Assembly: GCF_014400405.1 (NCBI RefSeq)
Contig: NZ_CP060496.1
Location: forward strand, 2,542,001-2,606,000
DNA: 64,000 bases
Direction of reading: 5' to 3'
Origin: Brachybacterium sp. Z12
GTDB lineage: Bacteria > Actinomycetota > Actinomycetes > Actinomycetales > Dermabacteraceae
The notes under the pieces were generated by a model. That model did not search any database and was not told where the DNA came from. It saw only the letters and a program-made list of their open reading frames with translations. Made by a program: the position numbers and the translations under genes. This document shows positions 6,863 to 18,310 of this stretch, in pieces (positions within the stretch are counted from its first letter, which is position 1; each line of letters begins with the position of its first letter).

Positions 6863-7913
6863 TCAGAACCCGAAGGCGTCCCCGAGCTTGCCCAGGCCGT
6901 CGCTCACGTTCGAGGCGACGTTACTGATCCCCTCGGAGACGGTTTCTGCCGCATTGCCGACAGCGTCGCTGACCGTCGAGGCGGTGTTCGAGGCGAAGTC
7001 CACGACGTTCGACGCGGCGTTGCTGACGGTCGAGGTGATGCCGTCCCAGTTCTCGTAGACCATCTTGCCGACGTCCATCCCGGCGGAGACGAGTCCGAGG
7101 CCGGCACCGACCGCAGCGACCACCGGTGCTGCGGGCCCGGTGAACGGTGCGGCGATCATCAGCGCGCCGGCTGTCGAGAGGATGCCGCTGGAGCGGTCGT
7201 ACCAGTTGTCAGAGGTGGCGATCTGATGGACGCCCAGACCCACGTCGAGGAAGGGCAGGGCCTTCCCGAGGCCGCTGCCCGCCGTCTTCAGCCACGGCGC
7301 GACCTCGTCGAGCTTGTTGAGGTGCTTCAGCGGCTCGAAATTCCCGATCGAGGTGGGCAGGCCAAGCTTCCCGAGCAGCTTCTCGGCGCCCGCCTGCCAC
7401 CCCTTACCGCCCTTGAAGAGCTCATCGAGGTAGGACTGCTTCCACAGGCCCTCGAGACCGCGCCGGGCAAGTGCCCCGAACTCGTCCGCAGCGGACGGGA
7501 TGCGAGAGAGGAAGTCAGCGAGCGACTTGGCCTTCTTGTAGATCCCCTGGCCGTCCTTGGCCAGGTCCTTGAGGAATCCTAGCGGGCTGAAAGGCGCATC
7601 CCCCTTCCCGATGAGGCCGACATCGGTGCTGCCCTCGCCGCCCACGTCCGAGGCGGTGTCCTGCTCCTCCCGCGTGCTGGCGCAGCTCGTCGGCGCGCCC
7701 GGTCAGCTCCTCGGAGCGCAGCTGGAACAGCGTCGAGGCGCCGCTGGACCAGGAATCGCGGAAGCTCTCCGCATCCGGGCCATGCCAGATCGCCGCGTTC
7801 ATGACCAGGGGTTCCAGGGTGTCTCGGAGCTCGAGGAGTGCTCGCGCGCGCTCCGCAACGCGGTCGGAGTGCTCGCGGAGGGCGGCTGTATCCGCACCCA
7901 TGAAGCCGTTCAT
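6863..7913 (-). CDS. WXG100-type protein with long C-terminal region (frameshifted)
   Basis: The N-terminal about 90 residues (from ATG 7913, after GAGGG) form a helical hairpin with W-H-G-P-D-A at the turn, typical of WXG100/type VII secretion substrates. A frame break near 7665, repaired by one C, leads to about 260 more residues. These include a glycine/alanine-rich hydrophobic stretch (G-A-L-M-I-A-A-P-F-T-G-P) and end in A/S/V-N repeats. No toxin active-site motif is recognisable, so it may be an exported structural or pore-like protein rather than a polymorphic toxin. No secretion machinery gene is in the window. Confidence 0.65.
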
Positions 7914-8066
7914 GTCCACCCTCGTGAATCGTTGATCAATACTGTTGAGCGAGTCCCTGCTCGCCCTGCGGCTCCACGATAGGACGCCCCATCGCGGAAG
8001 GCGATGGGGAGAACTGCCCATGCTCGGCCCCGGGCCGACTCGTCGGCCTGTCCCTAGACTCGGAGC

Positions 8067-8473
8067 ATGACCGTCTCCCGCGCCGCCATGACCTATGCGA
8101 CCGCCCTCAACCGCAACGAGCTGTTCGAGAGTCCGGGCCTGCGCCGTGACATCCCCTCCCTGCTCCACCCCGAGGAGGAGGTCCTGCTGGTGCTGCCCGG
8201 CGTGGCCGGGGACTTCCCCGACGTGATGATCGCGACCGCCTCCCGTTTCCTCCTGGCCTCCGTCGCCGGCCCCTCAAGAAGGCCAAGCTCAAGCGCGAGA
8301 TCCCCGCCGCCGAGGTGACGGGCGTCCGTTACCGGCCCGGGCTGTTCTCGCGGATGCGGATCTCTCCCGCTTCGGGGCGCGAGATCGCGATGGTTCCGAA
8401 CCGCAAGGTCGACGCCGAGCGCTTCGCGCACGATTTCTCCCACCTGATCCGGACCGGCTCCCTGCCCTCCTGA
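8067..8473 (+). CDS. Small PH-like domain protein (frameshifted)
   Basis: About 135 residues. The first frame has H-P-E-E-E-V-L-L-V-L-P-G and I-A-T-A-S-R-F-L-L-A. After a break near 8273 (one C missing) it continues K-K-A-K-L-K-R-E-I-P-A-A-E-V and finishes L-I-R-T-G-S-L-P-S. The beta-rich pattern followed by a final helix resembles the short bacterial PH-like (YokE-type) domain. Function unknown. Confidence 0.55.
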
Positions 8474-8606
8474 GAGCGTCGGCGCTCTCTCCCTAAAAGA
8501 AACAGAACGCTCAACCGCGACCACGGCAGCCACCCTCCCCGGCCCCGTCGGCCGGCTGGAGGCGTGGCTCCGCTCGACTGTCGCACCCCCATGGTCTGCT
8601 GGGCCC

Positions 8607-9820
8607 ATGAGCGGAACACAGATGCTCCTGCTGGGCCTGGCCCTGGGCGCGGTACTCGGCGCGGTCACGACCTGGCTGCTGATGCGCGAACGCGCTCGAG
8701 CGGTCGAGCTGCAGCAGCGCACGCAAGCGGACTCCAGCGGCCATCTGCTGCGCCTGGCCGATGAGAGGCATGAGCGCGATGTCGCCCGGCGTGATGCCGC
8801 TGAGGAGGAGCGGGAGGCGGAGCTCCAGCGCACCCTGGCGCCCATCACCGCCACGCTCGCGCATCTCGAGCGCTCCCTGGCCCGTTCCGAGGCGGCACGG
8901 GTCGATGCCGAGGGGGCGCTGCGCTCGCACCTCAGTCAGCTCTCGCAGCGCGCGCAGTCGCTCGAGTCGGGCACCAGCGCCCTCACCGCCGCGCTGCGCG
9001 CGCCGACTGCGCGGGGCCGCTGGGGCGAGGTGCAGCTGCGCCGGATCGTCGAGGCCGCGGGGATGCTCGAGCATGTCGACTTCACCGAGCAGCTTCCCGG
9101 CACCCGGGCCGACGGGAACGCCGGGCAGCGCCCGGACCTCGTCGTCCACCTCTCCGGCGACCGGCACATCGTGATCGACGCGAAAGCCCCGATGGACGCA
9201 TACCTGGACGCGACGGAGGAGACCGACCCGCAGCGCGCCGCGACCCGCAGGAAGGCTCACGCGAAGGCACTGCGACATCACGTCGGCGTGATCTCCTCGA
9301 AGGCGTACTGGAAGGCTCTCGGGGACACCCCGGAGTTCACAGTCCTGTTCGTCCCCAGCGACGGAGTGCTCGCCGCGGCGCTGGAGACCGACCCCGACCT
9401 GCTCGAGGACGCCTTCGCGCGGGACGTGGTGATCACCTCCCCGCCACGCTGATGGCGCTGCTGCGCACCGTCGCCCACACCTGGCGCACCGACGCCCTGA
9501 ACCGCGATGCGCGCGAGGTGCTCGACGCCGGGCGCGAGCTGCACCACCGCCTGGGGACCTTCACCGGGCACCTCGGCAAGGTGGGGCGCTCCCTGGACTC
9601 CTCGGTCGCAGCATTCAACGAAGCCGTCGGCTCGCTGCAGTCCCGGGTCATGGTCACCGCCCGCCGCTTCGAGGACCTGGGGCTGACCGGCACCGCAGTG
9701 GACGAGGTCGAGCAGCTCACGCGACGGGCCCGCACCCTCGAGGATGCGGAGATCGAGGATCTCGCCCATGGGGCCGGCCCGGCCGAGACCCGAGGACGCC
9801 GAGAGGATCGCGCCGGCTAG
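8607..9820 (+). CDS. rmuC: DNA recombination protein RmuC (frameshifted)
   Basis: RmuC family, thought to limit recombination at inverted repeats. Order: N-terminal membrane anchor (residues 5-24), long coiled coil (about 30-125), then the nuclease-like core with R-G-R-W-G-E-V-Q-L, D-A-K-A-P-M-D-A-Y and V-L-F-V-P-S-D. The frame breaks near 9447; adding one C (CCGCCACG to CCGCCCACG) rejoins it to T-L-M-A-L-L-R-T-V-A and the C-terminal coiled coil. Repaired length about 404, usual for the family. Confidence 0.9.
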
Positions 9821-9865
9821 CCCGGACCGCACTCACGGGCTTGCCGCACGAGGCGCGCTGATCGC

Positions 9866-11867
9866 TCAGCGCACCCTGCGCACCAGCACCACCGCACCGA
9901 TCGTGAGCGCTGCGAGCAGGATCCCGCCTCCGAGCCCTCCCAGCACGACCCACACCAGCGGCGGCACCGAGATCCCGGCGGCCTCCTCATCGGTCGGCGC
10001 GTCCTCGAGATCAGGCATGTCACTGCTGTCGGCGCCGCCGCCGTCGGAGGGTTCCGCTGCAGTTCCCGGATCTGCGGCATTGCGGTCCTCGACCGCACCC
10101 TGCCCGGTCAGCTCCGGTCCCTTCCCCGGCTCCCCCACCACATCGATGTCGAGCACGTACGGGATCTCGAACAGCTGCTGCCCGGAATAGCTCGAGGGCA
10201 CCACGGCCACTTGGAGGTAGTAGTCACCCGCCAAGAACGAGGTGCGGGACTCCGTGCCGCCGTCCTCCTGATTGCGGTACTGGATCGGGGCCGCCTGGTT
10301 CAACTGCATGGTCGCGCCCGACGTCGCGGCGTGCGAGAAACCGGAGGCGGACGCGTCGGTGGACGGCGGGACGACCGTGTACACGCCATCGCGCAAGGGT
10401 GAGAGCATCTTGGCCTGCAGCGTCAGCTCGATCCCGTCCGGGCTCTCGAACTCGCCGAGGGAGAGCGCCGCACGCACCTGTTGCCCGTACTGGGCAGGGA
10501 CACGGAAGAACTGGACCTCGCCGGGGATGATGGTTCCGCGCATCGGTCCGTCGGCGTCCTGGACAGCGGAGGCGAAGGAGAAGGCAGGCTGGATCTGCTC
10601 GCCGTCGGTCGGGACCGCGAGCGGATCCTGCGGGCGTATGTACTTCGCCGCGGGCGGCAGGCCGTCCAGGTCCACCTGCTCCTCGGCGAAGAACTGCACC
10701 TCGACCGGGACCGCTTCCTCGAGCGACGGGTCGCCGGTGCGCTCGACCTCGAGCAGCACCGTGCCGCCGGTGCCCTCACCGAAGCAGGTCAGGCTCTCGG
10801 TCTCGCCCATGCGCGGGGTCGCGACGGTCGCGGTGATCGGGCCCTGGCCGAGGTCGGCCTCGGCGCGGGCCTGGATCTCCCCGATCCTGCAGTCGGCCCC
10901 CGATTCCGAGAGGGTGCGCATGCGCAGCTGGGCGAGGCGGTTGGGCTCTCCATCGCCGCCGGGCAGCACCATGGTCGCTGAGAGGTGGGCGATCTCGCCG
11001 GGCGCGATCTGCACGCGGTAGAAGCGCGAGAAGCCCTCACCGTCGTCGATCGCCGGGCTGCCGTGCTCGAGCACATCGAGGTAGGAGCCGGGCGGCAGAT
11101 CGGTCGCGTCCTCGGCGCTGACGCCGCCGGTGATCGGCTGCCCCTGGGTCGCGTACCCCTGGGTGGCGCGGGTCATCTTCACCAGCAGCTCATCGCGCAG
11201 GGTCTCAGCATCGGAGGCGTCGGCGAAGGTGCCGCCGGTGACCTCGGCGATGCAGGCCAGCTCGCCACGGGCGGCCTGCTCCGCTTTGAAGCCGATGGTG
11301 TGGATGCGCATCCCGGGATGCTTGCCCGCAAGTTCGCCCGCCACCTCGCACGGGGGCGGCCCGCCGCATTCGTCGATGCCGTCGGAGACCAGCACGATCG
11401 AGCGCATCTCCGCCTCGGGGAGAGCGTCGGCCGCTTTCTGCAGCGACAGGCCGATGGGGGTGAATCCGGAGGGCTGGACACCCTCGATCGCACCGATCAG
11501 GCGCTCCCTGTCCAGGCCGTCGGGCTCGACCAGCGTCTTCACATCCTGGCAGCCCGCCTCCTGGTCGGCGGCGGTCGCGGCATCTGAATTGCCGTAGGTC
11601 ATCAGCCCCACGGCGGCATCCTCGGGGAGCATCGGCACCAGGGCCGTGACCGCTTCCTTGGCCACGTCCATGGGTGCGGCCGTCGACGTCGTCGGCCCGC
11701 ATCGAGCCGGAAGCGTCGAAGACCAGCATCGACGGTGCCGTGCGGCCGGTGTTGAATCCTTCGGCCTGTGCACGCGGGAGAACCGCCGGGGCCAGCACCG
11801 CCAGAGCGATCAGGAGGGTCGCGACGAGCGCCGCGGCCAGCGGGCGGGTGAGCGTGCGGGAGGTCAC
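9866..11867 (-). CDS. Membrane-anchored VWA domain protein (frameshifted)
   Basis: GTG 11867 gives a signal peptide (P-L-A-A-A-L-V-A-T-L-L-I-A-L-A-V-L), then a von Willebrand factor A domain with the MIDAS motif D-A-S-G-S-M. A frame break near 11680 sits where M-D-V-A-K-E-A begins. The rest of the VWA fold follows (G-L-M-T-Y-G, V-L-V-S-D-G-I-D-E-C), then a long beta-rich extracellular part, a D/E-rich linker and one C-terminal membrane helix ending V-R-R-V-R. It probably works outside the cytoplasmic membrane in adhesion or protein assembly. Specific role unknown. Confidence 0.8.
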
Positions 11868-11936
11868 CGGACCATCATGCCGAATCCCGGCATCCCCCGC
11901 GGCTCTGCCCCTCACTCGGACGGGGCCGGGCCCGCC

Positions 11937-12951
11937 TCAGGACTCGGCGGTGGCGGCCTCGCCCGTGGGCTTCTGGCGGGTATCGGCGGCGCCCCGGTTC
12001 TTCATCTCCTGGCGCAGTTCCCGCGGGAGCGAGAACATGAGGTCCTCGGTGGCGGTGCGGACCGGCTTCACATCGCCGTATCCGCGCTCCGCGAGCACGT
12101 TCAGCAGCTGCTGGACCAGCACGTCGGGCACCGAGGCGCCGGAGGTCACGCCGACGGTCTCGACGCCTCGAACCATTCCTCGCGCAGCTCATGGATCGAG
12201 TCGATGCGGTGGGAGGCCTTCGCTCCGGCATCCTTGGCGACCTCCATCAGGCGCACCGAGTTGGAGGAGTTCGGCGAGCCGACGACCAGCACCAGATCGG
12301 CGTCCGGGGCGATCTTCTTGATCGCGACCTGACGGTTCTGGGTGGCGTAGCAGATGTCATCGCTGGGCGGTGACTGCAGCGTCGGGAAGCGCTCGCGCAG
12401 CTTGTCGACCGTCTCCATCGTCTCGTCGACGCTGAGGGTGGTCTGCGACAGCCACACCACCTTCTCAGGATCCCGCACGGTGACCTTGTGGACGTCATCC
12501 GGCGAGTTCACGATCTGCACGTGATCGGGAGCCTCGCCTGCGGTGCCCTCGACCTCCTCGTGGCCCTCGTGGCCCACCAGCAGGATGTCGTAGTCCTGGC
12601 GGGCGAAGCGCACCGCCTCCTTGTGGACCTTGGTGACCAGGGGGCAGGTCGCGTCGATGGTGCGCAGGTTGCGCGCTCCTCGGCCATCTCGCGCACCTTC
12701 GGGGAGATGCCGTGGGCGGAGAAGATGACGAGCGAGCCCTCGGGGATCTCGTCGACCTCCTCCACGAACACGGCACCCTTCTCCTTCAGACGGTCCACGA
12801 CGAACTTGTTGTGGACGATCTCGTGGCGCACGTAGATCGTCTCGTCGTAATGCTCCAGGGCACGTTCGACGGCGACCACAGCGCGGTCGACTCCCGCGCA
12901 GTAGCCGCGCGGCTCGGCAAGAAGGACAGTTCCGGTGCTCACGCCTCCCAT
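11937..12951 (-). CDS. ispH: 4-hydroxy-3-methylbut-2-enyl diphosphate reductase (frameshifted twice)
   Basis: IspH, the last iron-sulfur enzyme of the MEP isoprenoid pathway. Visible: [12 protein letters not shown] (first cluster cysteine), D-A-T-C-P-L-V (second), T-L-S-V-D-E-T and [10 protein letters not shown], and after the last break V-T-S-G-A-S-V-P-D. Breaks near 12675 and 12165; one G restores the second (W-F-E-G-V-E-T-V). The start is ATG 12951, or GTG 12942. Essential in bacteria that lack the mevalonate route, so errors in the sequence are the likely cause of the breaks. Divergent from xseA. Confidence 0.93.
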
Positions 12952-13078
12952 GGTAGGAGGGGAAGCACGCTGGTGGGAGGGCGGTGGGGCAAGACTCACC
13001 ATCCCTCCACAGCCCGGGCACGTCCACAGCCTCGCGGCTCAGCGATCAGCTGTCCGGCGGTCGTGCCAGAGTGGACCC

Positions 13079-14416
13079 ATGACGCAGACCTCTCCCGAGC
13101 CGGGCGCGGACGGCGGCACGGCTCCCCGGCCGGCCCTGGCTCCCACCGCAGCGCAGACCACCCCGGAGAATCCGTGGCCGCTGCGGCAGCTGTCCGTGAA
13201 GGTCGGCGAGTACGTGGCGCGGATGTCACCGATCTGGGTCGAGGGCGAGATCGTGCAGCTCAACCGGCGCCCGGGCTCCGGTCTGAGCTTCATGACGCTG
13301 CGGGACATCGACGTGGACATGTCCTTCTCGGTCCCCGTGCGCGAGCATGTGCTGCGCGCTCTGCCCGTCGAGCCGGTGCCCGGGGCGCGCGTGGTGATCC
13401 ACGCCAAGCCCTCCTTCTGGACCAAGCGCGGCACCCTCCAGCTGGAGGCCGACGACATCCGCCCCGTGGGCCTCGGCGAGCTGCTGGCACGGCTCGAGCA
13501 GCTCAAAAGGGTGCTGGCTGCGGAAGGGCTGTTCGCCGCATCCCGGAAGCAGCCGCTGCCCTTCCTGCCCCGTGTGGTCGGGCTGATCTGCGGCCGGGAG
13601 TCCGCCGCGGAGCGTGATGTGGTGGTCAACGCCCGGCGCCGCTGGCCCGCCGTGCAGTTCGAGATCCGCGAGGTCGCCGTCCAGGGGTGAAGGCGGTGCG
13701 TGAGGTCTCCGCGGCCCTGCGCGAGCTCGACGAGCGCGAGGAGATCGACGTCATCATCATCTCCCGCGGCGGCGGCTCCTCGAGGACCTGCTGCCCTTCT
13801 CCGACGAGCAGCTGACCCGGCTGGTCGCCGGCGCACGGACACCGATCGTCTCGGCGATCGGCCACGAGGTGGATACGCCGCTGATCGACCTCGCCGCAGA
13901 CGTCCGCGCCTCCACCCCGACCGACGCCGCCAAGCGCGTGGTCCCCGATATCCAGGCCGAGATCGAACAGCTCGACCTGGGCCGCACCCGGCTGCGCTCC
14001 GCGATCCGCGCCCGCATCGAGCGCGAGCAGTCCGCGCTGGATGCGATGCGGTCCCGGCCCGTGCTGGAGAACCCCTCCACCATCCTCGCCGGGCGGGCCG
14101 ACGAGATCCGCTCGCGCATCTCCCTGGCCCGCACCCTGATCGGGTCCCGCCTGGACCGCGCGGCCGACGAGGTCGATCACCTGGGGCGCCAGGTGCGCTC
14201 CCTCAGCCCGCTCGCCACCCTCGAGCGCGGCTACGCCGTGGTGCAGGACGCCGATGGCACCATCATCCGCGCCCCCGAGCATTCCGCTGCGGGCCAGGCG
14301 CTCTCCGTCCGGGTGGCGGGGGCCGCTTCGGGGTGGAGCGCACCGAGACCGACCCCTACACCCCGCCTGCACAGCCCGTCCCGTCCAGCCCATCCGCCTC
14401 CGAGGAGACCCGATGA
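13079..14416 (+). CDS. xseA: Exodeoxyribonuclease VII large subunit (frameshifted three times)
   Basis: Large subunit of exonuclease VII, which degrades single-stranded DNA with XseB. The OB-fold N-terminus has W-V-E-G-E-I-V-Q-L-N and the middle has G-L-I-C-G-R-E-S-A-A. The core continues in other frames with I-I-I-S-R-G-G-G and S-A-I-G-H-E-V-D-T-P-L. It ends with L-E-R-G-Y-A-V-V. Breaks near 13687, 13781 and 14328; the first and last are each repaired by one G. Its stop overlaps the xseB start (ATGA). Confidence 0.93.
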
Positions 14417-14739
14417 CCCCGAGCACCAGCCCCGAGAACGATCTGACCGCCGCCGAAGGAGACCCGTCCGCAGGCGCCCCCGATGCCGTCACCCCCGTGG
14501 AGGGTGAGCAGCCGCTGCCCGCAGACATCGCCGAGCTCTCCTACGAGGCCGCTCGTGACCAGCTGGTCGAGGTGGTGCGCCGGCTCGAATCCGGGCAGGG
14601 CGGGCTCGAGGACTCGATCGGGCTGTGGGAGCGCGGCGAGATGCTCGCGCGCCGCTGCCAGCAGTGGCTGGACGGCGCCCGCGAACGACTGGACGACGCC
14701 GTGGCAGCCCGCCGCTCGGAGGGCTCCGCCGAGCGGTGA
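14413..14739 (+). CDS. xseB: Exodeoxyribonuclease VII small subunit
   Basis: 108 residues. The conserved small-subunit helix pair is clear: L-S-Y-E-A-A-R-D-Q-L near residue 44, R-R-L-E-S-G-Q-G-G-L-E-D-S-I and L-W-E-R-G-E. An acidic N-terminal extension of about 40 residues precedes it. It starts inside the xseA stop (ATGA), so the two are translationally coupled. Confidence 0.95.
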   Translation: MTPSTSPENDLTAAEGDPSAGAPDAVTPVEGEQPLPADIAELSYEAARDQLVEVVRRLESGQGGLEDSIGLWERGEMLARRCQQWLDGARERLDDAVAARRSEGSAER

Positions 14740-14763
14740 TCAGTACCGGTGGGGAAGACTCGC

Positions 14764-15402
14764 TCAGCCGATGGATGCGAGCGCTGAGCTCGCGAGCCCC
14801 TCGAGCTCTGCCTGCTCCGCATCGCCATGGACGAGGAAGCCCCAGCCCTCCCCCTCGCAGGAGATGCCGAGCTGCTCAGCGCCCTGCTGACCACCGCTGA
14901 GCAGCGTGCACTCGGTCCCGTCGATGCTCAGCTCGTCCTGGACTGTGCTGCCCGGCAGAGCGGCGGAGAGCATCGGAGAGCTCACCTCCGACTCCTGAGT
15001 GAGGGTGACCAGCTGTCCCTGCGGATCGCTGTACTGCACCACCCAGCGGGGGCTCTGCCCATCCGTGTAGCGCGCTGAGCGTTCGACCCACCCCTCCCCC
15101 ATCTCGGGCACGGCCACCGGGAACGGTGCATCCCGCTGGGCGCGCTCCGCACTCGCTGCGACATCCAGCTCAGAGTTCTCGAGCGGCTCGCGCTGCAGAT
15201 CGCTGCCCACCCCGAAGAACCCGATGCCGACCACGACCACCACGGCCATCGTCAGTCCCAGCGCCCACAGCATGTTGCGCAGGACGGTGTTCTTCTTCGA
15301 CGGCAGCTCGTAAGCGGACTTCGGCTGCGGCCTCGGCGCCGGGGGCGCGGTCCGCTCCGGCTCCGCAGGGGATTCATGGTGGGCATCGTGCATGTCGCCC
15401 AT
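14764..15402 (-). CDS. DUF4245 membrane protein
   Basis: 212 residues from ATG 15402, with AGGGA just upstream. A proline-rich cytoplasmic N-terminus is followed by one membrane helix (M-L-W-A-L-G-L-T-M-A-V-V-V-V-V) at about 45-65 and an external domain containing E-G-W-V-E-R-S-A-R-Y and a paired-cysteine region (G-T-E-C-T-L-L, G-I-S-C-E-G). This matches actinobacterial DUF4245 proteins, often found beside xseAB or fumarase genes. Function unknown. Confidence 0.8.
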   Translation of the reverse strand: MGDMHDAHHESPAEPERTAPPAPRPQPKSAYELPSKKNTVLRNMLWALGLTMAVVVVVGIGFFGVGSDLQREPLENSELDVAASAERAQRDAPFPVAVPEMGEGWVERSARYTDGQSPRWVVQYSDPQGQLVTLTQESEVSSPMLSAALPGSTVQDELSIDGTECTLLSGGQQGAEQLGISCEGEGWGFLVHGDAEQAELEGLASSALASIG

Positions 15403-15561
15403 TGTCCCTGTTCGCTCGCATCGGGCCTCCCAGGGTGAGGCGTGCCACCGCGTCGGCCGCCCCACAGCAGGCCGCCCCGCATCGAACGCGCACCGCGGAA
15501 GAGCATCCCACCCCCGACTCTCTCGTTCGCCCTGCCCCGCGAAACCTGCGATGATCGAGCG

Positions 15562-16472
15562 GTGACCGCGAGATTCCTCATCGTCGGAGAAGCACTCACC
15601 GATATCGTCGTCGAAGCCGACGGCGCACGTAGAGAGCACCCCGGCGGATCCCCCATGAACGTGGCCGTGGCGCTGAGCCGCCTGGGCCATCCCACCGACC
15701 TGCTCACGCGCATCGGCGACGACGCGCGCGGCGACGCCATCCGAGCCCATCTCGGTGAATCCGGGGTGCGGCTGACCCCGGGCAGCTCGGTCTCCGCGCC
15801 GACCTCCACCGCGCTGGCCCGATTGAATGCCGACGGCGCCGCGACCTACGAGTTCGACCTGCTCTGGGACCCAGACCCGTCGGGACTGCCCGCCCACGTG
15901 GAGGCGGTGCACACCTCCTCGATCGCCGCGGTGCTCGAACCCGGCGCGGAGACGGTGCTCGATGTGCTCCGCCGACGCCGCGAGAGCTCCACCATCAGCT
16001 ACGACCCCAACGCTCGGCCCTCCCTGATGGGCGAGGCGGCACAGGTGCGCGAACGTGTCGAGGCGAGCATCGCCCTCAGCGACCTGGTCAAGGCCTCGGA
16101 CGAGGACGTCGCCTGGCTGTACGGCACCGACGATGTCGAGGACGTCGTCGCCGGATGGCGCGATCTCGGCCGGCGCTGACCGTCCTGACACGTGGCGCCG
16201 AGGGCGCCGTGGGTTTCGTCCGCTCGGGCCGTGTGCAGGTCTCTCCCGTCGTGGTCGACGCGGTCGACACCGTCGGCGCCGGAGACACCTTCTCCGCCGG
16301 GATCCTCGACGCACTGGCGTCGAAGAACCTGCTCGGGGCCCCTCAGCGCCCAGCCCTCGCCGCGATGACGAGCGATGAGGCCGCCACCGTGATGCAGCAC
16401 GCCGCCGCCCTGGCCGCGATCACCGTCTCCCGCGCCGGCGCGAACCCGCCCTGGGGCCACGAACTCACCTGA
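15562..16472 (+). CDS. PfkB-family carbohydrate kinase (frameshifted)
   Basis: Starts at GTG 15562 ([10 protein letters not shown]). Ribokinase-family signatures: [15 protein letters not shown] near residue 35 and, after a break at about 16178 (one C missing), [12 protein letters not shown] with the catalytic aspartate. The most likely substrate is a sugar such as fructose; specificity cannot be read from the sequence. Lies between the divergent DUF4245 gene and fumC. Confidence 0.85.
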
Positions 16473-16580
16473 CTCGCCGCCGGGAAGCTGCTCCACCGGC
16501 CCGGCCGCCCCCACAGCCCGACCCGTTCACCGTCCCTTCTCACCGACCCACCGCACGACGACCCTCGAGGGAGGCCCTCC

Positions 16581-17995
16581 ATGAACCAGTCCACGCCCGC
16601 CGCGCAGCAGGACGGCTACCGCATCGAGCACGACACGATGGGCGAGGTGCGCGTCCCCGCGGCCGCCCTCTACCGGGCACAGACCCAGCGTGCGGTCGAG
16701 AACTTCCCCATCTCCGGCCAGGGGCTCGAGCCCGCACACATCCACGCCCTCGCCCAGGTGAAGAAGGCCGCCGCCCGCGCGAACAGCGCCCTGGGTGTGC
16801 TGGACGCGGACATCGCCGACGCGATCGTCGCCGCGGCCGATGCCGTCATCGCCGGCGAGCACGACGACCAGTTCCCGGTGGACACCTACCAGACCGGGTC
16901 CGGCACCAGCTCGAACATGAACATGAACGAGGTGCTGGCGACCCTCGCCACCAACGCCGGTGTGGAGACGCACCCGAACGACCACGTCAACTGCTCGCAG
17001 TCCTCCAACGACGTGTTCCCCACCTCGGTGCACGTAGCCGTCACGCAGGGCGTCGTCGAGAAGCTGCTGCCCGCGCTGGACCACCTCGCCGTGTCCCTCG
17101 AGACGAAGGCCAAGGCGTGGAAGAACGTGGTCAAGGCCGGTCGCACCCACCTGATGGACGCGACCCCCGTGACCCTCGGGCAAGAGTTCGGCGGATACGC
17201 GGCCTCGATCCGCTACGGCATCGAGCGCGTCGAGGCGGCGCTGCCCCGCACCGCGGAGGTCCCCCAGGGCGGAACCGCCGTGGGCACCGGGATCAACACC
17301 CCGATCGGCTTCCCGCAGAAGGTCATCGCGAACCTGGTCGAGCAGACCGAGCTGCCGCTGACCGAGGCCCGCGACCACTTCGAGGCGCAGTCCAACCGAG
17401 ACGGCCTGGTGGAGATGTCCGGCGCACTGCGCACCATCGCCGTGTCCGTCACCAAGATCTGCAACGACCTGCGCTGGATGGGCTCCGGCCCGAACACCGG
17501 CCTCGGCGAGATCGCGATCCCCGACCTCCAGCCGGGCTCCTCGATCATGCCGGGCAAGGTCAACCCCGTGATCCCCGAGGCCGTGCTCATGGTCTGCGCG
17601 AAGATCGTCGGCAACGACGCGGCCATCGCGTGGGGCGGCGCACAGGGCTCCTTCGAGCTGAACGTGCAGATCCCGCTGATGGGCACGAGCCTGCTGGAGT
17701 CGATCCGCCTGCTCGCCAACGCCTCCACCGTGCTGGCGGACAAGACGGTCGACGGCCTGGTCGCCAACGAGGAGAAGGCCCGCTTCTACGCCGAGGCCTC
17801 CCCTCGATCGTCACCCCGCTCAACAAGCTCATCGGCTACGAGAGCGCCGCGAAGATCGCCAAGCACGCGGTGGCCGAGCGCATCTCCGTGCGAGAGGCCG
17901 TGATCGCCCTCGGCTTCGTCGAGCGCGGCGAGCTCACCGAGGAGCAGCTGGACTCGGCCCTCGACGTGCTGTCGATGACCGCGCCGAAAGCCTGA
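16581..17995 (+). CDS. fumC: Class II fumarate hydratase (frameshifted near the end)
   Basis: Fumarase C, converting fumarate to malate in the TCA cycle. The family signature [12 protein letters not shown] is present, as are [12 protein letters not shown] and [10 protein letters not shown]. The frame breaks near 17803; one extra C gives S-P-S-I-V-T-P-L-N and the conserved C-terminal domain to 17995. Repaired length about 471, normal for the family. Confidence 0.95.
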
Positions 17996-18132
17996 TCCGC
18001 AGCTGCGGCGGAAGGTGCGGCTCGGCCCCTGCGGTCGTGACGGCGACTGAGCCGCTGCGGCGATTGCGCCGGCCGTCCTCGCGAGGAATGGGCGCTCCAC
18101 CTCCGGGTGGGGCGCCCTTCGCAATGCCACAT

Positions 18133-18186
18133 CGCACGCACGGGTGCCCCGCGTGCCGGTACCCCCATATACGGCCCCTCCAGCAC
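18133..18186 (+). repeat. Structured extragenic repeat, copy A
   Basis: 54 bases downstream of fumC, matched by a 54-base copy at 20126-20179 at about three quarters identity. Both contain a hairpin GCACG-9 bases-CGTGC followed by CCCC-n-TATACGG and end AGCAC. Both are non-coding and on the same strand. Confidence 0.6.
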
Positions 18187-18273
18187 GAATAACACCACCC
18201 CGCGCAGCTCAGCCCTGCCCTTGCCGTGCGGGACCGCACCCCTGCCGACTCTGCTCCGCCCACCCGCCGGTGC

Positions 18274-18304
18274 TTGACCTGGAGCGCACTCCAGGGAGTT
18301 GGCT
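18274..18304 (+). promoter_or_regulatory. MerR-type promoter and operator
   Basis: TTGACC (-35, 18274-18279) runs into the perfect dyad CCTGGAG-CGCA-CTCCAGG (18278-18295). The -10 would be TTGGCT at 18299, giving a 19-base spacer. Long spacers with a dyad between the boxes are the hallmark of promoters controlled by MerR regulators. Transcription would begin near 18311, the ATG of the next gene. Confidence 0.75.
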
Positions 18305-18310
18305 CAGGGC

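Noticed and set aside
12146..13027. Programmed frameshifting in ispH, glmS and other genes
   Set aside because: Breaks occur at different places in many unrelated genes with no slippery motif or shared structure; missing G/C bases in short runs are simpler.
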